Of a stretch of 41,323 nucleotides of DNA, positions 1 to 8,294 are shown piece by piece (within the stretch, counting starts at the first letter, position 1; the number at the start of each line of letters is the position of its first letter). A model generated the notes under the pieces. That model was not told the DNA's origin, did no database searches, and saw nothing but the letters and a program-made list of their open reading frames with translations. The stretch is from Bacteroidaceae bacterium (lineage in GTDB: Bacteria > Bacteroidota > Bacteroidia > Bacteroidales > Bacteroidaceae): the NCBI GenBank assembly GCA_017614465.1, contig JAGABW010000052.1, forward strand, positions 1 to 41,323, read 5' to 3'. A program made the translations under genes and the position numbers.

Positions 1-39
1 AATTTCTTTCACGAAAATATATGTTTTTTTGAAAAATGT

Positions 40-69
40 TTTGATTTGAATATTTTTTATTTATATTTG
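40..69 (+). promoter_or_regulatory. Bacteroidetes-type promoter upstream of mutT-like gene
   Basis: TATATTTG at 62-69 matches the -7 consensus TAnnTTTG, with TTTG at 40-43 as a -33 element 18 bp upstream (consensus spacing is about 19-21). It would start transcription near position 76, giving a leader of about 170 nt before the Nudix gene. No gene of credible length is seen in the leader. Confidence 0.6.
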
Positions 70-248
70 CACATGAGATTAAGAAGAATAGTCTTATGGT
101 AGTTGAATTTGTGTGATTGATAATAAGAGAGACACGTCATTAGCTTATACTACTATTAACAGAATCGCTAATAAATAGAACAATTGAGGTAGATAAGAAC
201 ACTAATACTATTGATAATGTTATTAACGAATAAGTAAATAAATGCTTT

Positions 249-632
249 ATGAAACAGATCGAGGTAGTTGCAGCAATAATTCACGATAATGAGGGACGTA
301 TTTTTGCGACTCAACGTGGATGTGGAGAATTGAAAGGCTATTGGGAATTCCCAGGTGGGAAAATTGAAAGTGGAGAAACTCCAGAAGAAGCCTTACGAAG
401 AGAAATCGTTGAAGAACTCGATATCCATATCGGAATAGAGAATCTTCTTCAGAGAGTAGAATGGGACTATCCTGAGTTCCATCTGTCAATGAGTTGTTTC
501 GTATGTCATATCGAAAGTGGCGATATATTCCTTAAAGAACATTATGATGCAAAATGGCTGCTTAAATCAGAATTAGACAGCGTTAATTGGCTTCCTGCCG
601 ACAGACAGGTGATCAGTAGTCTCCAATCCTAA
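249..632 (+). CDS. mutT: Nudix hydrolase, MutT-like (8-oxo-dGTP diphosphatase family)
   Basis: This 127-residue cytosolic protein has a clear Nudix box at about residues 37-59: G-K-I-E-S-G-E, then the R-R-E-I-V-E-E metal-binding helix. The usual glycine after EE(L) is replaced by aspartate (EELDI). Length and the N-terminal VVAAII strand fit the MutT group, which hydrolyses oxidised dGTP so that it is not incorporated into DNA; other (d)NTP substrates cannot be excluded. The C-terminus has the WLPADR-type segment common in MutT-like proteins. It is followed after 45 bp by two thioredoxin-like genes on the same strand, and no terminator was seen between them. The family is secure; the exact substrate is inferred. 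Confidence 0.85.
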   Translation: MKQIEVVAAIIHDNEGRIFATQRGCGELKGYWEFPGGKIESGETPEEALRREIVEELDIHIGIENLLQRVEWDYPEFHLSMSCFVCHIESGDIFLKEHYDAKWLLKSELDSVNWLPADRQVISSLQS

Positions 633-677
633 AGAATACATCTTATAACTTAATAATAACCATATTAACTTTACCTA

Positions 678-2219
678 ATGAAACAGACATTTATTACCTT
701 ATTGCTTGCTTTTGCTGTGGTTTCGCTTAAGGGGCAAGTCTTACAAAGTGTTCCAGAACGTGTGTTGAACCATCAAATGGACATGAAAGCTCCATTACCC
801 GAACCTCTTTTTAAAATGGATACGACTATTGTGCGTGTACATATCCTTAATTGGGAGCCCTCAATGTGTGCATACAATATTGTAAACCTAAATATTCAGG
901 ATTTATCTTCATTTTTACCATTAAACTATACTGGACAGATTAACAATAATGGATTGGCGGTTATCAGTATCCCTTTGCGTGGAGTCGCATATGCATCAAT
1001 TGGTATTGATAATGATTTCTCGGATAGTTTTTTATTTAATCCAGGTGATACAACCGATGTCTATGTTGATTTACCTCGAATGCGGGAAGTATGCCGTGCA
1101 CATATGAAGAAACAAACAGAACGTGTCGATTACGGTTTTGGGCGTGATGATGTTCCCACTGCGGAACAGATGAAACATTATATGATATCAAATGAATATG
1201 GTCTTGATACCCAGCCATTTCTTTGGTTTGAGGGCGGATTCGCAGACTTGAATACAGCACTTCATCGTTATATGCCATTTCTCAAGGATAATCCGTGGAA
1301 TATGGATTTAGAAAATAGACTTATGGTTAATAAACACTTGTCGGATAGATATATTGATGATATGTTGAAAAGGCGTGATTATCTTAAAAAACAGATTAAG
1401 AAAGATAAGCGTCTTCCACTTTGTGCTAAACAATTAAGCTCACTATCAGTTGATTTACAGGCTGAAAGATGCTTGCGGTCTTTTATTCAAAACCATTATA
1501 GAGATGGTTTAAATAATACTGATAGCTCTTCAAAAGAAAATGCTATGTTGAAACAACGATATATTTCTATATTGCGATCACTTGGTACTAACACAAATTA
1601 TCGTGCGTATCTGAAACATTCTGATTATTCGGATTTTTCTTCTAAGTTTTTTTCGGAAGTGTTCACGAATAATGAACTCTGTGATTATCTTCATGATATA
1701 ACCCTTCTTTATAATTATTCATCTCGAATCAATAAAGATGAAAAATTATCTGGAGATGAAACGGGACGGCTACGTATGCCTTTCTATCGTGATATCTTGC
1801 AACAACAGATAGATGCCCAACAAATAGTAGAGAGCGAGGAATATGATGGTGACATATTAGAATACTTACGTAATAGGTATAACGGAAAGGTGGTACTCAT
1901 TGATTTTTGGAATACAGCATGTCATGGTTGTATTATGAAGATGAATTATATGGAACCTCTTAAAGATACTGTTTTTAAACATCCTGATGCAGCTTTTGTT
2001 TACATAACCGACCATGTATCACCTGTTGATCGTTGGTTGGAATTCCGTGAACGAATACGTGGTGAGCATATCCGTCTTAATGATAAACAGAAGGAGGAGT
2101 TGGATAGTAAATTACCTATAAAGGCGTTGCCTACTTACATCCTAAAAGATCGCCAGGGTAATTTCCGTAATATTAATGGGAATCTAAATGACTTTAAGAT
2201 AGAGTTAGATAAACAATAA
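678..2219 (+). CDS. Exported thioredoxin-like (TlpA-type) protein with CHGC motif
   Basis: This 513-residue protein has a signal peptide (MKQTFITLLLAFAVVSLKG) and a long N-terminal region of about 380 residues without a recognised motif. The C-terminal thioredoxin fold begins at about residue 395 with KVVLIDFW followed by C-H-G-C, an unusual dipeptide between the redox cysteines. The cis-proline appears as A-L-P-T-Y about 85 residues later. Such proteins act in the periplasm or at the outer face of the inner membrane as disulfide reductases or oxidases. It lies 7 bp upstream of a second TlpA-like gene, so they are probably co-transcribed and may act on related partners. The function of the N-terminal region is unknown; it may be a substrate-recognition domain. 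Confidence 0.8.
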   Translation: MKQTFITLLLAFAVVSLKGQVLQSVPERVLNHQMDMKAPLPEPLFKMDTTIVRVHILNWEPSMCAYNIVNLNIQDLSSFLPLNYTGQINNNGLAVISIPLRGVAYASIGIDNDFSDSFLFNPGDTTDVYVDLPRMREVCRAHMKKQTERVDYGFGRDDVPTAEQMKHYMISNEYGLDTQPFLWFEGGFADLNTALHRYMPFLKDNPWNMDLENRLMVNKHLSDRYIDDMLKRRDYLKKQIKKDKRLPLCAKQLSSLSVDLQAERCLRSFIQNHYRDGLNNTDSSSKENAMLKQRYISILRSLGTNTNYRAYLKHSDYSDFSSKFFSEVFTNNELCDYLHDITLLYNYSSRINKDEKLSGDETGRLRMPFYRDILQQQIDAQQIVESEEYDGDILEYLRNRYNGKVVLIDFWNTACHGCIMKMNYMEPLKDTVFKHPDAAFVYITDHVSPVDRWLEFRERIRGEHIRLNDKQKEELDSKLPIKALPTYILKDRQGNFRNINGNLNDFKIELDKQ

Positions 2220-2226
2220 TAGTGGT

Positions 2227-3273
2227 ATGAGAAAACAAATTATTTCAGTTGTGTTGCTAACTTTTATGGGACTGGCAGCTCAAGCACAAACAAAGGTAAA
2301 ACTGTATGGTGTAGCATCGCCAAATGTGAAATTTGTTTATGTGGCCAGTCTTACAGATAGAGAAAATAAGGGCGACAGTGTCCCTGTGACTGATGGAAAA
2401 TGGAAGTTTGAGAAGGAGTTTCCATCGGATGTGTTAACGCTTGGTGTAATCTCGGATGATTTCTCTGAGATGAACCTCCAGAATGCAATGTTCGCGATGG
2501 CTGACACCGTTCCAACTGAAATAGACTTAATTAATCATACAGTGAAAGGTTCAAAGGGAACTGAAACTTTCAATACCACAATGAAGGGGGTGTTGGAATG
2601 TATGAATAAGCCAATCACAGCTACCTACGATTCGAGGGATGATGCTGTAAAACTGATGTATTCGGCTGTGATGGATAATCTTGATTCAATGGTTCCAGTG
2701 GTTTTCGTGCCGATGTTATCACAAGGATTATCCTCGGGCGCTCTTCATAAAATATTCTATACTGGAGCTCCTTATGAAAATCACCCATTAATGGCTCCTG
2801 TTAAAGAGCATATGAAATCTTTAGATGCGAAGAAAAACTTTGCACTTGGTGATAAGTTCACAGACCTGACTCTTAATGATGTGGATGGAAAGAGTCATAG
2901 CCTGAGCGAATGGTGTGGCAAGGGACGTTATGTGTTGATTGATTTCTGGGCTTCATGGTGTGCTCCATGCCGTGCTGAAATGCCAACTGTGGTGGAATGT
3001 TATAAGAAGTATCACGATAAAGGATTAGATATCATTGGTATATCCTTTGATGTTGACAAGGATGCCTGGAAGAATGCCATCGATCAAATGGGACTGTCGT
3101 GGATCCATCTTAGTGATTTGGCATCATGGAAAAGTGTAGCAGCAACCACCTATGGTATTAAGAGCATTCCTTCATGTATTCTTCTGGATAAGAATGGCTA
3201 TATTATAGATTTCGATATGAGAGGCAATGTCCTCGACTGGCGTTTGAAGGAGATATTCGGTGAAAATAAATGA
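2227..3273 (+). CDS. Exported TlpA/ResA-like thiol-disulfide oxidoreductase with DUF4369-like N-terminus
   Basis: This 348-residue protein has a signal peptide ending in A-Q-A-Q. An N-terminal beta-rich domain of the DUF4369 type common in Bacteroidetes is followed by a TlpA/AhpC-TSA thioredoxin domain from about residue 205. The redox motif is W-C-A-P-C in the sequence VLIDFWASWCAPCRAEMP, and the cis-proline is in S-I-P-S-C. A third cysteine therefore sits two residues after the cis-proline, where most relatives have threonine or a hydrophobic residue. The family reduces periplasmic disulfides, for example during cytochrome c maturation; the substrate here is unknown. A long hairpin lies about 75 bp downstream. 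Confidence 0.85.
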   Translation: MRKQIISVVLLTFMGLAAQAQTKVKLYGVASPNVKFVYVASLTDRENKGDSVPVTDGKWKFEKEFPSDVLTLGVISDDFSEMNLQNAMFAMADTVPTEIDLINHTVKGSKGTETFNTTMKGVLECMNKPITATYDSRDDAVKLMYSAVMDNLDSMVPVVFVPMLSQGLSSGALHKIFYTGAPYENHPLMAPVKEHMKSLDAKKNFALGDKFTDLTLNDVDGKSHSLSEWCGKGRYVLIDFWASWCAPCRAEMPTVVECYKKYHDKGLDIIGISFDVDKDAWKNAIDQMGLSWIHLSDLASWKSVAATTYGIKSIPSCILLDKNGYIIDFDMRGNVLDWRLKEIFGENK

Positions 3274-3348
3274 AAAAATGATTATCCCTATTATGCTTCT
3301 CACTTGCTGAAATACACAGAAGAGGACATTCATTAAGCAGTTTTATAT

Positions 3349-3393
3349 ATTACAATTTTTTCCAATCCTTTAAACATTGGAAAGAATTGTAAT
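3349..3393. terminator. Long hairpin downstream of the TlpA pair
   Basis: The arms ATTACAATTTTTTCCAAT (3349-3366) and its complement (3376-3393) form an 18-bp stem with one G-U pair and a 9-nt loop. There is no long U-tract on either side, so it may end or protect the upstream mRNA rather than act as a classical intrinsic terminator. Confidence 0.5.
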
Positions 3394-3480
3394 GTTGTAA
3401 ATACATATTTTGATATGTCTGTATGTTATTAATGGATTTACGTTAGGAAAATACATGATAAAGTCAAAAAGGTATGTTTG

Positions 3481-3836
3481 TTACCATGGTTTGTGTTTAA
3501 GTAGAAATTCTTCTTTCTCTCCTTCAGGAAAGTGTTGAGGACCTATGGCCCCTCCCGCATACTCAAATATGACTTTGTCGTTATAGGGTATATACATATC
3601 GTTATTCATGATATAATCCTTATCTTTCTGATTGATGGGCTTATTATAGATTGTATATGAATAAAGAGCAAATCCTTCACGTCTAAATCCTATTATGGTT
3701 GCTTGATCTTGATTTGATTTAAGAGAAAAAGGCAAAAAAAGCAAATAATCAAAATGCCTATAGAATCATTAACCCACAATATTGTCAATAGGATTGTGAC
3801 TACAAGCATTGGCGCGAGTTTAAATATGTTTTTCAT
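3481..3836 (-). pseudogene. Small membrane protein, probably frameshifted
   Basis: Two overlapping minus-strand frames look like one gene. The first starts at the ATG at 3836 (MKNIFKLAPMLVVTILLTIL) and carries two hydrophobic stretches, but stops at 3693 after 47 residues. The second frame runs on to 3481 with a soluble tail ending in E-E-F-L-L-K-H-K-P-W. Its only in-frame start is a TTG at 3744, inside the first frame. The switch falls in a run of seven T (minus strand, about 3734-3740); one extra T would join the frames into a protein of about 117 residues. This could be a true pseudogene, a sequencing error in the homopolymer, or ribosomal or transcriptional slippage. I do not recognise the family. 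Confidence 0.5.
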
Positions 3837-3900
3837 TGATAATTGTGGTAATCCACTTATTTTTATAAAGTAACGATTTCTATAATAAGTATGTAATAGA

Positions 3901-3934
3901 AAAATCGGAGTCTTCAATTGAAAACTCCGATTTT
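3901..3934 (-). terminator. Intrinsic terminator of tRNA-Leu
   Basis: The arms AAAATCGGAGT (3901-3911) and ACTCCGATTTT (3924-3934) form an 11-bp stem ending in a U-run on the minus strand. It lies 3 nt after the mature 3' end of the tRNA. Confidence 0.8.
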
Positions 3935-3936
3935 CG

Positions 3937-4018
3937 TACCCAGAGCCGGGGTCGAACCGGCACGGGTTGCCCCACTGGTGTTTGAGACCAGCGCGTCTAC
4001 CGATTCCGCCATCTGGGC
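3937..4018 (-). tRNA. tRNA-Leu (anticodon CAA)
   Basis: The minus strand folds as a class II tRNA of 82 nt. The acceptor stem is GCCCAGA with TCTGGGT (first pair G-U) and discriminator A. The anticodon stem CTGGT/ACCAG encloses loop CTCAAAC, giving anticodon CAA, which reads UUG. There is a short variable arm, and the T arm is GCCGG-TTCGACC-CCGGC. The CCA end is not encoded. It has its own promoter element upstream and a terminator immediately downstream, so it is a single-gene unit. Confidence 0.95.
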
Positions 4019-4063
4019 CTGTTTGCAATGCTTTAACAAGTGACTTGCCGTGCTTTGCGGGTG

Positions 4064-4071
4064 CAAAGATA
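4064..4071 (-). promoter_or_regulatory. -7 element (TATCTTTG) of tRNA-Leu
   Basis: The minus strand reads TATCTTTG, a match to TAnnTTTG. Transcription would start about 40 nt before the mature tRNA 5' end. No clear -33 element is visible. Confidence 0.6.
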
Positions 4072-4205
4072 CATAATATTTGTGAAATGTAAAAATGAAA
4101 TTGAAAAATAATTGATATTTTTTTATATAGTTATGCTTTTTACAAGTCTATTATAAATGTATTAAGGAACTAAACACACATATTATTATATTTGATAGGG
4201 TCTTC

Positions 4206-4247
4206 AAAAAAAAGTGAGACGCATCAGTTTCACAGTTGACGCGTCTC
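4206..4247 (-). terminator. Orphan intrinsic terminator on the minus strand
   Basis: GAGACGC (4216-4222) pairs with GCGTCTC (4241-4247), with further partial pairing inside. On the minus strand the stem is followed, after a 2-nt spacer (AC), by eight T (4206-4213). No minus-strand gene is seen between here and the divergent gene starting at 4524, so the transcript it would end is unidentified. Confidence 0.6.
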
Positions 4248-4497
4248 GAATTGATTATTGGTTATGATTGATTAGTTAATGAAGAAAAAACAATTTTAGA
4301 TATATTTCGTTTTTTAATTATATTCAATTCCGATCATTTCATATGCCTGTTTAATGTAGTTTTACGTACAGAAAATAGTATGAAAAAATGTTAAGATGAA
4401 ACAATAAATTAAACTATATTTTTATTGATTCCTGCGAAATTGGGTGTAAAATTAGTTAATATTCGGTAATTAAACAAAACTAAAGAGAAAAAAGTTG
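4248..4497. other. Gene-free AT-rich stretch
   Basis: This interval of about 250 bp between the orphan terminator and the GNAT gene promoter holds no credible ORF on either strand. If the terminator at 4206-4247 is used, a minus-strand small RNA would have to start inside this interval. Confidence 0.4.
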
Positions 4498-4505
4498 TAT
4501 ATTTG
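4498..4505 (+). promoter_or_regulatory. -7 element (TATATTTG) of the GNAT-fold gene
   Basis: TATATTTG matches TAnnTTTG. It places the transcript start near 4512, which rules out the upstream TTG at 4503 as start codon and supports the ATG at 4524. Confidence 0.65.
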
Positions 4506-4523
4506 CATATAAAAAGTTTATTT

Positions 4524-5654
4524 ATGTCAAAAATAGTAGTAAAAAAGGTTGAAACAAAGTCGGAAATGAAAAAATTCATAAGATTCAATTATGAATTATA
4601 TAAAGACAATTCTTTTAGCGTTCCCGACTTGTATGAAGACATGGTTGACACGTTCTCAAAAAAGAACGCAGCCATGGATTTTTGTGATGCTGTTTATTTC
4701 CTCGCATATAAAGATGATAAGATTGTCGGTAGAGTGGCTGGCATTATAAATAAAAAGGCTAATAAGACATGGAACTTAAAGGCTGTCAGATTTGGATACA
4801 TTGATTTTATCGATGATGAGGATGTTAGTAAAGCTTTGATTTCTGCTGTGGAAGATTGGGGAAAAGCGCAGGGTATGACAGAAATTCAAGGACCGCTCGG
4901 TTTTACCGACCTTGATGCTGAAGGTATGTTGGTTGAGGGTTTTGATGAACTCAGTACCAATGCCACAATTTACAACTATCCTTATTATCCAGTTCATATG
5001 GAAAAAATGGGATTTGAAAAAGATGCCGACTGGATTGAACTGTTGCTTACTGTACCGAATGAGGTTCCTGAACGTTTGACTCGTATTGCTAAGATTGTGA
5101 TGGATAAGTATAATCTTAGAATCAAGAAATATACTTCCTCAAAGAAACTTGCAAAAGAATATGGTCATGAGATATTCAGAGTAATCAACGAGGCTTTTAA
5201 ACCTCTTTTCGGCTATTCGGAACTCTCTGAACGTCAGATAGATCAATATGTTAAGTCGTATCTTCCTTTTGTGGATCTGAAATTGATATCTACTATTGTG
5301 GATTCTAACGACCGATTGGTGGCAGTGGGTGTTTCAATGCCTTCATTAAGTCGTGCCTTGCAGAAGGCAAAAGGTAAGTTGTTCCCATTTGGATGGTATC
5401 ATTTGTTGAAGGCAATAAAATTTAAACATCCTGATACTTTAGACTTGATGCTTGTCGGCGTTCTGCCTGAATATCAAGGTAAAGGGGTGAACGCAATCCT
5501 TTTTCATGATCTTCTGCCTATTTATATAAAGGAAGGATATAAGTATGTGGAATCAAATCCTGAATTGGAGGTAAATTCCAAGGTACAGTCGCAGTGGATC
5601 TATTTTGATCGACGTCAGCACAAAAGACGCCGTTGCTACAAGAAGAGCATTTAA
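4524..5654 (+). CDS. GNAT-fold protein, putative N-acyltransferase
   Basis: This 376-residue cytosolic protein belongs to a conserved, poorly characterised acyltransferase-like group. It has an N-terminal half (VVKKVETKSEMKKFIRFNYE) with the motif I-Q-G-P-L-G-F-T-D-L-D. The C-terminal GNAT-like half has L-V-G-V-L-P-E-Y-Q-G-K-G-V-N, which resembles the acetyl-CoA pyrophosphate-binding loop (Q-x-x-G-x-G/A). It ends with a strongly basic tail containing R-R-Q-H-K-R-R-R. The substrate is unknown. The start was chosen at ATG 4524 because the promoter element at 4498-4505 overlaps the earlier TTG. It sits 77 bp before parE; this linkage may only reflect a shared housekeeping transcript. It does not share the K-K-H-R and I-D-L-G motifs of the two BioF2-like proteins further along. 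Confidence 0.75.
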   Translation: MSKIVVKKVETKSEMKKFIRFNYELYKDNSFSVPDLYEDMVDTFSKKNAAMDFCDAVYFLAYKDDKIVGRVAGIINKKANKTWNLKAVRFGYIDFIDDEDVSKALISAVEDWGKAQGMTEIQGPLGFTDLDAEGMLVEGFDELSTNATIYNYPYYPVHMEKMGFEKDADWIELLLTVPNEVPERLTRIAKIVMDKYNLRIKKYTSSKKLAKEYGHEIFRVINEAFKPLFGYSELSERQIDQYVKSYLPFVDLKLISTIVDSNDRLVAVGVSMPSLSRALQKAKGKLFPFGWYHLLKAIKFKHPDTLDLMLVGVLPEYQGKGVNAILFHDLLPIYIKEGYKYVESNPELEVNSKVQSQWIYFDRRQHKRRRCYKKSI

Positions 5655-5731
5655 TTATAATAATGTGTTTGTTATATTATAAATAGAACAAAACAAATAG
5701 TTTGACGGATACAATACATATAACTGAATAA

Positions 5732-7735
5732 ATGGCAAATATTGAAGATATAAATATTACTGAAGACAATGTGGACTCTCAAACAGAGGTTGTAGAGGCT
5801 CCAACAGTTGAATATACTGATGATAACATCCGACATCTTAGCGACATGGACCATGTGCGTACCCGTCCTGGTATGTACATCGGACGCCTTGGTGACGGAT
5901 CGCATGCCGAGGATGGTATATATGTGTTGTTGAAAGAAATTATAGACAACTCTATTGATGAATTCAAGATGAACGCAGGCAAGCGTATAGAGGTGGAGAT
6001 TAAGGATAATCTGACTGTTTCTGTACGTGACTTCGGTCGTGGAATCCCTCAAGGAAAGATGATCGAGGCTGTAAGCATGCTGAACACTGGTGGTAAGTAC
6101 GACTCAAAGGCGTTTAAGAAGAGTGTGGGACTTAACGGTGTGGGTACTAAGGCTGTAAATGCGCTGAGTAAACATTTTGAGGTTCGCAGTTATCGTGACG
6201 GAAAAGTACGTATCGCAAAATTTGAACGTGGTGTGCTGGTTGACGACAAAACGCTCGATTCCAACGAGGAATCTGGCACTTATATCTTCTTTGAACCTGA
6301 TAACACTTTGTTCTTGAACTATAAATTTCAAGTGGATTTCGTGGAGACAATGTTGAGAAACTACACATATCTCAATACTGGTCTGGAAATCTATTATAAT
6401 AGTCGCAGAATTGTGTCCAGAAATGGTTTGAGAGACCTTCTCACCGACACAATGACAACAAAGCCTTTGTATCCGATTATCCATTTAAAGGGTGATGATA
6501 TAGAGATTGCGTTTACTCATACCAATGAGCAATATGGCGAAGAGTATCATTCGTTTGTGAACGGACAGCATACCATTCAGGGTGGTACGCATCAAAGTGC
6601 GTTTAAAGAACATATTGCACGTACTATAAAGGAATTCTTCAATAAGAACTATGAATATGGCGATATCCGTTCGGGTATTGTTGCCGCAATTGCAATAAAT
6701 GTGGAAGAGCCGCAGTTTGAAAGTCAGACAAAAATTAAACTCGGTTCGCTCACTATGGAACCTAATGGCGGATTAAGTGTAAACAAGTTTGTCGGTGATT
6801 TCATCAAGAACGAAGTCGACAATTATTTGCACAAGAATCCTGATGTAGCTGAGGTGATTCTACAGAAAATACTTGATAATGAACGCGATAGAAAGGCTAT
6901 AGCAGGTGTCACTAAGTTGGCGAGAGAACGTGCGAAGAAGGCAAACTTGCATAATCGTAAATTACGCGATTGCCGTGTGCATCTTAATGATAATAAAGGT
7001 GATAAGAAGGAAGACAGCTGTATATTCATTACTGAGGGTGATTCTGCCAGCGGTAGTATTACAAAGAGTCGCGATGTTGAAACTCAGGCTGTGTTCTCCC
7101 TTCGTGGAAAACCTTTGAATTCATATGGTCTGACAAAGAAAGTGGTATATGAGAACGAGGAATTCAATCTGCTTCAGGCTGCATTGAATATTGAAGACGG
7201 AATAGATGGCTTACGATATAATAAGGTTATTGTGGCAACCGATGCCGATGTAGATGGTATGCACATCCGTCTGTTGATGATTACTTTCTTCCTTCAGTTC
7301 TTCCCAGAATTGGTGCGTAAAGGACATGTTCATATCTTGCAGACTCCTTTGTTCCGTGTAAGAAACAGAAAAAAGAAGTTGAAGAAAGCTGCTCTTGAAG
7401 AACTGATGAAAGGACGTGAGAATGATAAGGGTGATTTCATCACAACTTATTGTTATACAGATGAAGAGCGTCAGCGAGCTATTCAGTTGATGAGTCCTGA
7501 TCCGGAAATTACACGATTCAAAGGTCTTGGAGAAATTTCACCTGATGAGTTCCGTAATTTTATAGGTCCTGACATGCGTCTTGAACAAGTCACTTTGAAG
7601 AAAACCGATAAAGTTCAAGAGTTACTTGAGTATTACATGGGTAAGAACACAATGGAACGTCAGAACTTCATCATCAACAATCTTGTTATTGAAGAAGACA
7701 AACCTGAGGAAGAAGAAATACTCGCAGAAGAATGA
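5732..7735 (+). CDS. parE: DNA topoisomerase IV subunit B (type IIA, GyrB/ParE family)
   Basis: This 667-residue ATPase/TOPRIM subunit works with ParC to unlink daughter chromosomes. The GHKL ATPase domain shows E-I-I-D-N-S-I-D-E (E69, N73), D-F-G-R-G-I-P, and the lid sequence [15 protein letters not shown] transducer domain with the S-x-T-K-x-K-L motif follows (Q-T-K-I-K-L). The TOPRIM domain has I-T-E-G-D-S-A-S-G and D-A-D-V-D-G. The short C-terminal region and the acidic 30-residue N-terminal extension before D-N-I-R-H-L-S fit the Bacteroidetes ParE rather than GyrB. The acidic tail ([14 protein letters not shown]) is typical. coaD follows after 71 bp. ParE versus a second GyrB paralogue is a judgement from sequence style. 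Confidence 0.9.
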   Translation: MANIEDINITEDNVDSQTEVVEAPTVEYTDDNIRHLSDMDHVRTRPGMYIGRLGDGSHAEDGIYVLLKEIIDNSIDEFKMNAGKRIEVEIKDNLTVSVRDFGRGIPQGKMIEAVSMLNTGGKYDSKAFKKSVGLNGVGTKAVNALSKHFEVRSYRDGKVRIAKFERGVLVDDKTLDSNEESGTYIFFEPDNTLFLNYKFQVDFVETMLRNYTYLNTGLEIYYNSRRIVSRNGLRDLLTDTMTTKPLYPIIHLKGDDIEIAFTHTNEQYGEEYHSFVNGQHTIQGGTHQSAFKEHIARTIKEFFNKNYEYGDIRSGIVAAIAINVEEPQFESQTKIKLGSLTMEPNGGLSVNKFVGDFIKNEVDNYLHKNPDVAEVILQKILDNERDRKAIAGVTKLARERAKKANLHNRKLRDCRVHLNDNKGDKKEDSCIFITEGDSASGSITKSRDVETQAVFSLRGKPLNSYGLTKKVVYENEEFNLLQAALNIEDGIDGLRYNKVIVATDADVDGMHIRLLMITFFLQFFPELVRKGHVHILQTPLFRVRNRKKKLKKAALEELMKGRENDKGDFITTYCYTDEERQRAIQLMSPDPEITRFKGLGEISPDEFRNFIGPDMRLEQVTLKKTDKVQELLEYYMGKNTMERQNFIINNLVIEEDKPEEEEILAEE

Positions 7736-7806
7736 TTCAACTGGTTGAATAATACCTAATTATCTTCTGAATCAGATAAAAAGAAACACATAAATAGAAT
7801 GTATTA

Positions 7807-8289
7807 ATGAATAAATCAAGAACTGGCAAAACTGTTTTATTTGCAGGAACATTCGATCCGTTTACAAAAGGACATAAGTCTATAGTTGACCGCTCCTTGC
7901 TTTTGTTCGACAATGTCGTTATTGCCGTTGGGGTGAACCCTGATAAACGCACGATGTATCCTGTGGAATATAGGATTGAATATATCAAGAAGGTATATGA
8001 GTCTGAACCAAGAGTAAGAGTGGAATGCTACACTGGTTTGACTACTGATTTTGCCAAAGAACTTGGTGTGGATGCCTTGGTAAGAGGTGTGAGAACAAAC
8101 AAGGACTTTGAATATGAACGCGAGATGGCTGATATAAATCATCAACTGTCTGGTATAGAGACAGTCTTGCTGTTCACAGAACCTTTATATTCTGCACTTA
8201 GTTCGAGCATAGTTAGAGAACTTATACATCATGGTAAGAATGTAGATAATTATCTTCCTTTACCTATTTCAAGTATCAAGAATAAATAA
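7807..8289 (+). CDS. coaD: Pantetheine-phosphate adenylyltransferase
   Basis: This 160-residue protein catalyses the penultimate step of coenzyme A synthesis, making dephospho-CoA from 4'-phosphopantetheine and ATP. It shows the nucleotidyltransferase signature G-T-F-D-P-F-T-K-G-H at residues 14-23. It also has the family segments L-V-R-G-V-R-T-N-K-D-F-E-Y-E and the C-terminal Y-S-A-L-S-S-S-I-V-R-E-L. Length is normal for the family. It lies between parE and a protease gene (5 bp gap downstream), so it is probably part of a polycistronic message. Confidence 0.95.
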   Translation: MNKSRTGKTVLFAGTFDPFTKGHKSIVDRSLLLFDNVVIAVGVNPDKRTMYPVEYRIEYIKKVYESEPRVRVECYTGLTTDFAKELGVDALVRGVRTNKDFEYEREMADINHQLSGIETVLLFTEPLYSALSSSIVRELIHHGKNVDNYLPLPISSIKNK

Positions 8290-8294
8290 TTCTT

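Noticed and set aside
73..102. Nine-codon leader peptide (ATG at 73) after the first promoter
   Set aside because: The predicted transcript starts at or after the ATG, and there is no run of regulatory codons or attenuator hairpin.
3837..4028. N-terminal extension of a minus-strand frame upstream of the small membrane protein
   Set aside because: It reads through tRNA-Leu and its terminator, so it cannot be coding; the gene start was set at ATG 3836.
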